The notes beneath the pieces were generated by a model. The model searched no databases and had not been told where the DNA came from. It saw only the letters and a list, made by a program, of their open reading frames with translations. From contig NZ_JABANE010000009.1 in assembly GCF_012844305.1 (NCBI RefSeq), forward strand, positions 62,001-126,000: a DNA stretch of 64,000 nt. The letters are read 5' to 3'. This DNA comes from Flammeovirga aprica JL-4 (lineage in GTDB: Bacteria; Bacteroidota; Bacteroidia; Cytophagales; Flammeovirgaceae). The position numbers and the translations under genes were made by a program. Of the stretch, positions 29,501 through 37,054 are shown in pieces (within the stretch, counting starts at the first letter, position 1; every line of letters begins with the position of its first letter).

Positions 29501-29727
29501 TGAAATTAAGAGAGTTATCATTAGGGTACAGATTCCCTAAAAAACTAATAAAAGGCACTACAGATGTTCGTTTGTCAGCATTTGCTAGAAATATTTTATT
29601 GTGGACTGAATTACCAAACTTTGATCCGGAATCATCTCAAGGTAACAACAATATGGGTGGAGCATTTGAGAGATTCTCAATGCCTAATACTTCAAGTTTC
29701 GGTTTTGGTGTAGACTTAACTTTCTAA
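26533..29727 (+). CDS. SusC/RagA-family TonB-dependent transporter, locus 3
   Basis: A 1064-aa transporter, the third member of the recent paralogue group. The N-terminus MNKRLLSLIVLALMTIVSTF matches susC-2 closely. The carboxypeptidase-regulatory-like domain (GEPLPGVTVVIKGTSKG), TonB-box-like EQLDEVVVTALG and plug (SGAPGASAQINIRGARSF) follow in order. The barrel ends in FGFGVDLTF. A distinctive insertion near residue 285 (SFNKETGKFDIEYDPSTS) is absent from loci 1 and 2. susD-3 follows after 10 nt. Confidence 0.95.
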   Translation: MNKRLLSLIVLALMTIVSTFAQDRTVSGVVSEAGEPLPGVTVVIKGTSKGTITDLDGKYQISVSDDATLIFSFVGYSTQEVVVGQQSVIDIALEQDAEQLDEVVVTALGQESDKKSLGYAFQEVQTETLQQTGNPGLAGALQGKVTGVDIKPSSGAPGASAQINIRGARSFTGNNAPLYVIDGMPISSNPDFSTGNSVTGADIANRAVDIDPNDIESINILKGQAAAALYGIRASNGVIIITTKSGKGNKGKPIVKVSNFTSFETVSRKPNYQTKYAQGTTSFNKETGKFDIEYDPSTSLSWGPKISDLPNDPTYGGNSNGHPGMYKVPQREEGGMDPWVTPQVYDNFGDYFQTGHTVNTSANISQATESANYSIGLSNTSQQGVAPSTGMERWNVKGRFDGTINDNFSTGISANFVQSEIDKLSAGNDASLAGVYAAPVSYNLKGNPKNLPSDPYSQIYYRSLTFDNPYWAIENNVFNEKSQRFYGNTYLQYEESLRDNMNVRVKYQLGVDSYTTHYQDIFEKGSKGDAGRIHNRGITNNTINSLLTVNYSWDISEKVKFSAILGNEINDTRRKKYEQKGTGFNFGGWKHIDNSIVQTANENQRNTRTVGFFGSASLSYDDFLFATVTGRNDYVSTMPEGARSFFYPSVSLSWVLSEMDFLKNSDHLSMLKLRGSFAQVGQAGDYYEDYYSKPTYDGGWWSSTYPINYPMSGVNAYTRYERIYDPNLKPQNTMSYEIGADVGFFNDRVSLNYTYSRQNVTDQIFPVPLASSTGYNSLLTNGGRLHTDAHELTLTLVPVQTKDFTWDVMVNYSKITSVVDELAPGVESIFLGGFVTPQVRAGIGYAYPVIYGSTYARDDQGRILVDENPDSPTYGMPMQGADGIIGDVTPDFILGFNSNMRYKSWTLSAVFDWKNGGQMYHGSNNLLNLYGVGKDTEDRESKFIMPGYKEDGTPNDIERGGEGDEDAYFQRYYNVEGNIDEGAIYNNSFLKLRELSLGYRFPKKLIKGTTDVRLSAFARNILLWTELPNFDPESSQGNNNMGGAFERFSMPNTSSFGFGVDLTF

Positions 29728-29737
29728 TTTTATTAAC

Positions 29738-31231
29738 ATGATCAAAAAATATTTAAAATATATAGCGTTAGGTTCTTTAGCATTATCATCTATGACGTCT
29801 TGTACAGATGATATTATGAATGAAATTAACAAGAACCCGAATAATCCAACAGAAGTACCAACTTCATTTACATTGACAGATGTGATTAGTAGAGCAGCAG
29901 CATCAGTATCAAGTGGTGATTTTGGTATGTATGCAGCACTATATGTCGAGCATCAAGTGGGTATAGATGGTCAATTCTATAATGCAGAAACAAGAATTGG
30001 ACAGGTCACTCAAACTTCAACTTACAACAATGCTTGGGTAACAGCATATACAGGCCTAAGAGATGCTTCTGATATTATTGAACACTGTTCGGAAGGAGGA
30101 CGAGAAGAAGGAAACTTCCAGATGCTAGGGAGAGCGTTAGTCTTAAAAGCATATTATATTTCTGTATTAACAGATGTATGTGGAGATGTTCCATTTACTG
30201 AAGCTTCTGATTACAAAAACTATTTAACTCCTAAGTTAGATAAGCAAGAGCAGATTTATGATGATGTTTTCAATATCTTAGATGAGGCAATCATCAATTT
30301 AAGCAAAGAAAATACATTTCAAGGTCAAGCTTCTGATCCTAGTATTCAAGATGTATTATACAATCGTTTAAATTCAAGAGCTAATCCTGATGCTTCAATA
30401 GATGCTTGGATCAAATTTGCTCATGGTTTAAAAGCAAGAGCTCATATGAGATTGTCTCATATCAACCCATCAGAGCACTCTTACCAAGATGTATTGGATG
30501 AAGTAGCATTATCTTTTACAAGTGATAGTGAAGAAGCTAGATTTGACTACAATGGTTCTACATCGCATAATCCGAATTCATTATTCCTTAATGTTAGAGC
30601 ATATTACGGTGCTTCTCAAAGCTTGAGAGATAATATGGATGATAATGATCCAAGGATTGCTCAATTCTTTATACCAAATATTTATACCTCAAAAAATAGT
30701 CCCAATTTTGGTAAAATTATTTTTGCTCCAAATGGAATGGAAACTGCTGCCCCAGCTTATAATGTATATGGTGTATCTTCTTACTTCTTAGATGCAACTC
30801 AACCATCTTACTTAATGAGCTACCATGAATTGAAGTTCTTGGAAGCTGAAGCAAAAGAAAGAATGGCTGCGGGTAGTGGAGTTGAAACAGCAAAAGATGC
30901 TATCAGAGCTGCTTTTAAAGCATCTAAAACTGAGAATGTTGAAGATTATATTACGTCAATCACAACTTTTAGTATTGATCGTATCATGAAGGAAAAATAT
31001 TTAGCCTTCTTCCAAGCTGAGTCTTTAGAGGCTTACAATGATATGAGACGTTTAAGAGCTATGGGTGAAACTTCATATATTACTTTACAGCACCATGCTC
31101 CAGATAAATTCCCATTACGTTATACTTACGGTGTAGGTGATGTGAGTAACAACCCTAACGTGAGTGAAGCACAAGGTGATGGTCAGTTTGTATTTACAGA
31201 AAAAGTTTGGTGGGCAGGTGGAAATCGCTAA
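29738..31231 (+). CDS. SusD/RagB-family surface lipoprotein, locus 3
   Basis: A 497-aa SusD-like_2 lipoprotein. The leader ends in SSMTSC, and the residues after Cys (TDDIMNE) are acidic, as for surface lipoproteins. KNPNNPTEVP near the N-terminus and EKVWWAGGNR at the end match its paralogues. Relative to susD-2 it has an insertion near residue 205 (ASDPSIQDVLYNRLNSRAN) that resembles a different insertion at the same place in susD-1. Binding loops therefore vary between loci. Confidence 0.93.
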   Translation: MIKKYLKYIALGSLALSSMTSCTDDIMNEINKNPNNPTEVPTSFTLTDVISRAAASVSSGDFGMYAALYVEHQVGIDGQFYNAETRIGQVTQTSTYNNAWVTAYTGLRDASDIIEHCSEGGREEGNFQMLGRALVLKAYYISVLTDVCGDVPFTEASDYKNYLTPKLDKQEQIYDDVFNILDEAIINLSKENTFQGQASDPSIQDVLYNRLNSRANPDASIDAWIKFAHGLKARAHMRLSHINPSEHSYQDVLDEVALSFTSDSEEARFDYNGSTSHNPNSLFLNVRAYYGASQSLRDNMDDNDPRIAQFFIPNIYTSKNSPNFGKIIFAPNGMETAAPAYNVYGVSSYFLDATQPSYLMSYHELKFLEAEAKERMAAGSGVETAKDAIRAAFKASKTENVEDYITSITTFSIDRIMKEKYLAFFQAESLEAYNDMRRLRAMGETSYITLQHHAPDKFPLRYTYGVGDVSNNPNVSEAQGDGQFVFTEKVWWAGGNR

Positions 31232-31292
31232 TCACACATCATAAAAAAATAACTTATAGAGTTGATTCTATAATTAGGTTTTAATAATAAAT

Positions 31293-31328
31293 AAGCCCGG
31301 TGGATTCATTTCCATCGGGTTTATTTTG
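31293..31328 (+). terminator. terminator of susCD locus 3
   Basis: AAGCCCGGTGGA pairs with TCCATCGGGTTT (two wobbles), followed by TATTTTG. The stem is related to the locus 2 terminator. Confidence 0.82.
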
Positions 31329-31752
31329 TATAGCTAACGATATGTAATCGTTCTTTAGATATGGTGAAAAACTGGGTTTCTCTATTAAAATTGACTTGGT
31401 GATTGTTAATATTTTAACGTTAACAAAAAAAAGTTTTAATTGATTTATTTTAATGTAAATGATTGATTTAGTGCTTTTTAATGTGATTAAATTGAGAATT
31501 GATTGAACTTTTTCACACTTTAATGAAAACAAAAGTTAAAATTTTAATAACAAATATTTACAATATCAAAAACTTTCTATTACATTTGGAACTGTAACTA
31601 TGAAACAAAGCAAGGAAAATTGCTACAAGTTTTTATTCTACTAAGTACTAAATTTTTAAAGACAAAATATATTTTTTGCTACCAATTCTATAACAGCAGA
31701 ATTTTTTAAGGGAGGGTTTTTGGACTAAACCTAACCATATTTAAACTTTAAG
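31329..31752. other. AT-rich gap between loci 3 and 4
   Basis: No gene supported. It is A/T-run rich and must contain the locus 4 promoter. I cannot define a -7/-33 pair with confidence. Confidence 0.4.
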
Positions 31753-31774
31753 TTCCAATTCAATTTATTTTACT
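31753..31774 (+). promoter_or_regulatory. shared susC leader motif, locus 4
   Basis: TTCCAATTCAATTTATTTTA lies directly before the susC-4 ATG. It matches the motif before susC-5 and the hairpin loops before susC-2 and susC-3. Being this close to the start codon, it should be in the mRNA leader. Confidence 0.55.
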
Positions 31775-34700
31775 ATGAAAAAAGCAATTATGCTTCTTTC
31801 TCTCTTAATGAGTATGGCTTTTGCTACGTTTGCTCAGGAGAGAACAGTATCCGGTGTAATCACGGATTCTAATGGTGAACCATTGCCTGGTGTAGCCGTA
31901 ATCTTAAAAGGTACAACTCAAGGTACAGTATCAAACATCGATGGAGGATACAGATTAGCTGTATCAGGTCAGAACCCAACATTAGTTTATAAACTAGTTG
32001 GTTTTGTTGAAATTGAGAAAGCTGTAGGCTCTAGCTCGACAATTTCATTCTCAATGGAAGAAGACATGAAACAACTTGATGAAGTAGTTGTAACAGCCTT
32101 AGGTTTTGAAGAGAGCAGAGATAAGATGGGTTCAGCTCCTTCTAAGATTGCAGCTGAGAGTATTGTTGATTCAGGCGAAGCTAGTTTGATTAACGGTATG
32201 GCTGGTAAAGCTTCAGGTGTGAATATTGTAAGATCTTCAGGTGATCCAGGAGCTGGTTCATATATTCAGATTCGTGGTCAGTCGACTATCCAAAGTAACT
32301 TACAGCCATTAGTTGTAGTTGATGGTATTCCAATTAATAACAGTAGCCGTGGCGATGGTGTTGATGGTGTATCTCAACAATCACGTATGAATGATATCAA
32401 CCCTAACGATATCGAGACAATGCAAATTCTTAAAGGTGCATCAGCAGCTGCACTTTGGGGATCAAGAGCAGCAAATGGTGTAATTGTAATTACAACAAAG
32501 AAAGGTTCTTCTGCAGGTAAAAAAATTAACGTTCAATATAGAACATCTTACTCTATTGACCAAGTGAACGTAAAACCTGAATTGCAATCTACTTTCGGAC
32601 AAGGTAGAGGCGGTTCATGGAGTGTTTCTCCAGAGTCATGGGGAGATAAAATTTCAGAGAGAGCAGGTGGTTTAGATGAGGTAAATACTTCAGGTGCTAG
32701 CTTTGTATCAGCAACAGGAAATGTAATTTATCCAATCAATACTAAGAACTCAAAGACAACATATGATGATTCTAACTGGGATCAAGTTTATGGGACAGGT
32801 TCTTACTGGGAAAATAACTTATCTATTTCTGGTGGTGATAGAGATGGAAGTTTTATGTTCTCTATATCAGACTTAGATCAAAATGGTATCATTAAAAACT
32901 CTTCATACAAGAGGACAACAGCTCGTTTGAATACGATGAAACGTTTTGGAGATAAATTCAAATTAACGAATACGTTGAATTATACTCATACATCTTCTGA
33001 TAGAGTACAAAAAGGTTCAAATACAGCAGGTTTGATGTTAGGTTTATTAAGAACACCAGCTGACTTTGATAATACAGACTATATAGGTACAATTGTAGAA
33101 GATGGAAAAGTACCTCAAGAAAATATGCACAGAGCTTATAGAGCTCCAAATGGTTCAAGTAACCCGATTTATAACAACCCTAATTGGACAGTTAACAATC
33201 AAAAGAACCCATCTAAAGTAAACCGTTTCATTGGTTCGGTTGAAGCACAATTATTACCAGCTTCATGGGTTGATGTTACTTTAAGAACTGGTGTAGATTA
33301 CTATAATGAATTGCGTTCATCATATTTCCCTGTTAATTCAGCAGGAAACACCGCTGGTAAGTATGAAGAAGATAACCTATCGGAAATACAGTTCAACACA
33401 GATTTATTTGCAAGAGTGCAAAAAGAAATCACTCCTGATCTTCAATTCACAGGTTTACTTGGTTTTAACTATAACCAAAGAGATTATACTGCAAATGGAG
33501 CTGAAATGCAAAACTTTATTATCGCGGATGCACCTCCATCATTTGATAATGCAACTTCTGAAAATACGACTCCTTATAACTACTACGAAACAAAGAAAAT
33601 TGCTGCGATGTATGGTTCAGTAAATTTCGGTTACAAAGATAAATTATTCGTAAACGGTACATTAAGAGGTGAAGCGGCTTCAACTTATGGTGAAAATGCG
33701 AACTCTGTATATTATTATCCTTCAGCGGATGCTGCTTATCAAATCTTAAACAACTCAACAGGTGCTTTAAGCTTTGCAAAAGTAAGAGCTTCAATTGGAC
33801 AGGTAGGTATTGAGCCTCTTCCTTATAGATCATTAACATATTATGAGTCAGCTGAATTTACTGAGTCATGGGGACCTTCTTTAAATATGTCTGGCTATGG
33901 TGGCGGATTTAGAAGAAGTGATGTTTCAGGTAACCCTAACTTGAAGCCAGAGATCAAGACAGAGTGGGAAATTGGTACTGATTTAAGATTCTTAGCAGAT
34001 AAAGGTCGTTTAGGTGTAACTTATTTCCAAAACGAAACCAAAGATGTATTATTCAACACTGAATTAGCCCCATCTTCAGGATATGCTGGACAGTATGGTA
34101 ACTCTGCGACTTTAGAGAATCAAGGTATCGAAGTTGACTTAGGTTATGATGTATTTAGTAATTCAGATTGGAGAGTATCATTAGACCTTAACTGGACTAA
34201 GATTGAAAATAAAGTTACTGACCTAAAAGGTACAAAATCAATCTTCTTGAATGGATTTACAGGTTCTTCTTCAAGAGCAGTAGAAGGTTATCCTGTAGGT
34301 GTACTTTGGGGTGGTAAGTTTGCAAGAAATGAAGATGGTTCTTATGATTTAGATGACAATGGTTTCCCTAAACAAGCATTGGAAGAAGGCGTAATTGGTG
34401 ATCCTAATCCAGATTGGAGAGGTGGTTTAGGCCTTACAGTTTCTTATAAAGGATTTAGAGTTTATGCTTTAATCGAGCATTCTCAAGGAGGTGATGTTTG
34501 GAATGGTACAAACGGAGTACTAGATCATTTCGGTCGTTCAGGAAGATCTGTAGTTGAGTCAGTAGCTCCTTCAGAATTAAAGACATATGGTGGCGGTGCT
34601 ATTGCATCAGGTGATACATTCAGAGGTGTAGTAAGAGACTTCGGTGCAGGTCCAGTTGCATTAGATGAAAGCTGGTATAGAAGCTTAGGTGGTGGATTTG

Positions 34701-34975
34701 GTCCAGTAGGTGAGCAATTTGTGGAAGACGCGACTTGGACTAGATTAAGAGAGTTGACAATGAGCTATAGCTTAAGGTCACCAGGTTTGAAGAAAGCATT
34801 AAAAGTTTCATCAATTGATTTATCAATCACTGGTCGTAACTTGTTCTTATGGACAGATTACTCAGGTGTTGACCCAGAAACAAACTTAACTGGTGTTTCT
34901 AACGGTAGAGGTTTAGATTACTTCAACAACCCTAACACTAGATCTTGGGTATTTACAGCAGCATTTAATTGGTAA
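31775..34975 (+). CDS. SusC/RagA-family TonB-dependent transporter, locus 4
   Basis: A 1066-aa transporter distinct from loci 1-3. It has a signal peptide (MKKAIMLLSLLMSMAFATFA), a carboxypeptidase-regulatory-like domain (GEPLPGVAVILKGTTQG), a TonB-box-like KQLDEVVVTALG, and a plug with SSGDPGAGSYIQIRGQST, PLVVVDGIPI and MQILKGASAAALWGSRAANG. The barrel ends with the aromatic SWVFTAAFNW. The divergence in the plug as well as the loops means it is an older branch with probably a different ligand. The spacer to susD-4 is 83 nt and contains a strong hairpin, unlike loci 1-3. Confidence 0.95.
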   Translation: MKKAIMLLSLLMSMAFATFAQERTVSGVITDSNGEPLPGVAVILKGTTQGTVSNIDGGYRLAVSGQNPTLVYKLVGFVEIEKAVGSSSTISFSMEEDMKQLDEVVVTALGFEESRDKMGSAPSKIAAESIVDSGEASLINGMAGKASGVNIVRSSGDPGAGSYIQIRGQSTIQSNLQPLVVVDGIPINNSSRGDGVDGVSQQSRMNDINPNDIETMQILKGASAAALWGSRAANGVIVITTKKGSSAGKKINVQYRTSYSIDQVNVKPELQSTFGQGRGGSWSVSPESWGDKISERAGGLDEVNTSGASFVSATGNVIYPINTKNSKTTYDDSNWDQVYGTGSYWENNLSISGGDRDGSFMFSISDLDQNGIIKNSSYKRTTARLNTMKRFGDKFKLTNTLNYTHTSSDRVQKGSNTAGLMLGLLRTPADFDNTDYIGTIVEDGKVPQENMHRAYRAPNGSSNPIYNNPNWTVNNQKNPSKVNRFIGSVEAQLLPASWVDVTLRTGVDYYNELRSSYFPVNSAGNTAGKYEEDNLSEIQFNTDLFARVQKEITPDLQFTGLLGFNYNQRDYTANGAEMQNFIIADAPPSFDNATSENTTPYNYYETKKIAAMYGSVNFGYKDKLFVNGTLRGEAASTYGENANSVYYYPSADAAYQILNNSTGALSFAKVRASIGQVGIEPLPYRSLTYYESAEFTESWGPSLNMSGYGGGFRRSDVSGNPNLKPEIKTEWEIGTDLRFLADKGRLGVTYFQNETKDVLFNTELAPSSGYAGQYGNSATLENQGIEVDLGYDVFSNSDWRVSLDLNWTKIENKVTDLKGTKSIFLNGFTGSSSRAVEGYPVGVLWGGKFARNEDGSYDLDDNGFPKQALEEGVIGDPNPDWRGGLGLTVSYKGFRVYALIEHSQGGDVWNGTNGVLDHFGRSGRSVVESVAPSELKTYGGGAIASGDTFRGVVRDFGAGPVALDESWYRSLGGGFGPVGEQFVEDATWTRLRELTMSYSLRSPGLKKALKVSSIDLSITGRNLFLWTDYSGVDPETNLTGVSNGRGLDYFNNPNTRSWVFTAAFNW

Positions 34976-34986
34976 AAAACCTTTTT

Positions 34987-35020
34987 CATATTAATGGTGG
35001 TACATTCCACCATTAATATG
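34987..35020 (+). promoter_or_regulatory. intercistronic hairpin between susC-4 and susD-4
   Basis: A perfect 14-bp stem (34987-35000 with 35007-35020) around the loop TACATT. No T-run follows, so it is more likely an mRNA-stability or processing hairpin than a full terminator. Confidence 0.75.
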
Positions 35021-35058
35021 TGCTTAACCTATTCAATTCTTTAAAAGAGAAATATTCA

Positions 35059-36546
35059 ATGAAAAATATATTTAAAAACATATTATTAGCAGCAACTATT
35101 ACGGCAGGATCTATGTCTTGTAATAAATTAGTTGAAGGAGAATCAATAAGCCCTAATGATCCTCAATCTGCACCTGCAGAGTTAGTTTTACCATCGGCTG
35201 AACTGGCTTTGGGTTTTGTTCATGAAGGAGAAATGGCAAGATTAGCTGGTATGTGGTCTGGTTACTTTACAGGTTCAGATCGTCAGTACATTGGCCTTAA
35301 CTCATATAATGCTACTGCTGGTGATTTCGATAGTCCGTGGGAAAACTTGTATACAAGTTCTATTACAAATGCAATGTTGGCATTGAAAGAAGCGGAAGAG
35401 AAAAATAACAGAATCTTAGCAGGACAAGCAAAAGTTGTATTAGCAATTGGATTAGGAGTCGCAGCTGATTTGTGGGGTAATGTTCCTGCATCAGAGGTAG
35501 GTGACTATGAGAATATTCCAATGCCTAAATATGATGATCAAGCAAGTGTATATACTTATGTTCAAACTCTGTTAACAGATGCTATTGAAGATATCGAATC
35601 TGCTCAAGGTTTTGGTTCAAAAAACCTTATCAATACTAATATTGAAGCAATCAATACACTGAAAGCAAAATTTTATTTGCATGCAAAGGATTATGCTAAT
35701 GCATATGCATACGCAGAGAAAGGAATCACGTCTTCTGCTTCAGATATGACATTATCTCATGAAGGTGCTACACCTTATGTAAATGCTAATACCTATTGGA
35801 TGTTCCTAGAATATGATCGTTCAGGGTATATGACAGCTGAAACTGCGTATGCTCCTGGTTTTATCGAAGGGAGATCTAATGCTAAGACAGATTATCAGCA
35901 CATCTGGAATTACTTGTATACAAATGAAGGATGGTATGGAGCTCCAGAACCAAATTCTCACCCTTCTTTCTGGGGTGGTCAAGGTAATGGCTTCTTCGAT
36001 ATTGCAACTAACTTCCCAATAACAACTTACCACCAAGGTTTGTTGATTAAAGCAGAAGCGGCAGCAAGAGAAGGTATGCTTACTGAAAGTTTAACGGCAT
36101 TAAATGAGTACAGAGCATATATGGAAAAAGGTGGTTACCTTCATCCTCAATATCAAACTTACCTTGAGCCAATTTTAGATGGAAGTGGTGAGCCTGTATT
36201 AGATGCAGATGAGAAACCAACTTATGATACTCTAGCAATGAAGTATGAGGCGTTAACTACTGCAGATTTTGCAGTAGGTGGAATGTTAAATCCTGATGGA
36301 TTAGCTGAAGGAAGAGCTTACATCAGAGAAATTTTAGCCGAAAAATATGTAGCCTCAGTTGGTTTGTTGGAAGGTTTTTCTGATTTGAGAAGAACTATTA
36401 AGGAAAATGATGTTAGAGTTCAAGTTCCTGTACTTTCAGGAAGTTCTATTCCACTAAGATTTGTATATCCTCAAGTAGAGATCAATACAAATACAAACAT
36501 GCCAGAGGTAGTAGACTTGTTTACACCAACACCGGTAAATCAATAA
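35059..36546 (+). CDS. SusD/RagB-family surface lipoprotein, locus 4
   Basis: About 495 aa. I start at the ATG giving MKNIFKNILLAATITAGSMS, followed by the lipidated Cys (SMSC). A GTG 39 nt upstream, inside the intercistronic hairpin, is unlikely. The mature sequence differs from the other SusD proteins (ISPNDPQSAPAELVLPSAE), but LWGNVPASEV, the helical repeats and YVASVGLLEGFSDLRRT are typical. The C-terminus lacks the VWWAGG ending of loci 1-3, consistent with a separate lineage. Confidence 0.88.
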   Translation: MKNIFKNILLAATITAGSMSCNKLVEGESISPNDPQSAPAELVLPSAELALGFVHEGEMARLAGMWSGYFTGSDRQYIGLNSYNATAGDFDSPWENLYTSSITNAMLALKEAEEKNNRILAGQAKVVLAIGLGVAADLWGNVPASEVGDYENIPMPKYDDQASVYTYVQTLLTDAIEDIESAQGFGSKNLINTNIEAINTLKAKFYLHAKDYANAYAYAEKGITSSASDMTLSHEGATPYVNANTYWMFLEYDRSGYMTAETAYAPGFIEGRSNAKTDYQHIWNYLYTNEGWYGAPEPNSHPSFWGGQGNGFFDIATNFPITTYHQGLLIKAEAAAREGMLTESLTALNEYRAYMEKGGYLHPQYQTYLEPILDGSGEPVLDADEKPTYDTLAMKYEALTTADFAVGGMLNPDGLAEGRAYIREILAEKYVASVGLLEGFSDLRRTIKENDVRVQVPVLSGSSIPLRFVYPQVEINTNTNMPEVVDLFTPTPVNQ

Positions 36547-36594
36547 TTCGAAAATAATTGAAATTGGAAGTGGATTCTTCCTTATAAATTGAAC

Positions 36595-36632
36595 GAGGTG
36601 GTCTCATTTTGAGATCACCTCTTTTTATTTTT
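36595..36632 (+). terminator. terminator of susCD locus 4
   Basis: GAGGTGGTCTCA pairs with TGAGATCACCTC (one wobble) around a 3-nt loop and is followed by T-runs. Confidence 0.88.
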
Positions 36633-37033
36633 TAGAAAAAAAACAGTGAAAATGAACTTTTTATTAAAATTGTATAATTTTTATCTTATTTATTAATATC
36701 AGTTGTATTTATTGTAATATTTCTATGTTTAAAATTGTTTAATAGTATTGTTGTGTTAAAAAACATAAATATTTTTATAACATATATTTAGAAATCAAAA
36801 GTTAATGTTATACATTAGCGACATGATAATTAGAAATAACATTAATTATCACATGAATCTACATTCTAATTTCAATTTATTTTAACAACTAATTTTATAC
36901 TATGATCAAACTTTTATTTACTAGTTCAAAATCTCAAAATCATATTTTTTAACCATTTATTTTCCATTATCTCAAGATAATTTAGAGTCCATTTTTTAGA
37001 CTATTCAATCTAGGTCTAGGACTGACTTTTAAG
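36633..37033. other. AT-rich gap between loci 4 and 5
   Basis: No gene seen. A perfect 9-bp inverted repeat lies at 36824-36851 (listed separately). The rest is A/T-run sequence. Confidence 0.4.
36824..36851. promoter_or_regulatory. dyad upstream of susC-5, possible operator
   Basis: TGATAATTA (36824-36832) is inverted at 36843-36851 with a 10-nt spacer. The spacing of one DNA turn between half-site edges would suit a dimeric regulator, but the AT-rich context makes chance possible. Confidence 0.35.
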
Positions 37034-37054
37034 TTCCAATTCAATTATTTTATT
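37034..37054 (+). promoter_or_regulatory. shared susC leader motif, locus 5
   Basis: TTCCAATTCAATTATTTTAT lies immediately before the susC-5 ATG and matches the locus 4 leader, with AAG preceding it in both. Confidence 0.55.

Noticed and set aside
31281-31532. Possible - strand gene after susD-3
   Set aside because: Low-complexity Lys/Ile/Leu translation that overlaps the locus terminator; no family resemblance.
31648-31670. A third MITE-like end (AAGTACTAAA, then GACAAAAT) before susC-4
   Set aside because: Only a short resemblance to the inverted-repeat ends; no matching second end or interior was found.
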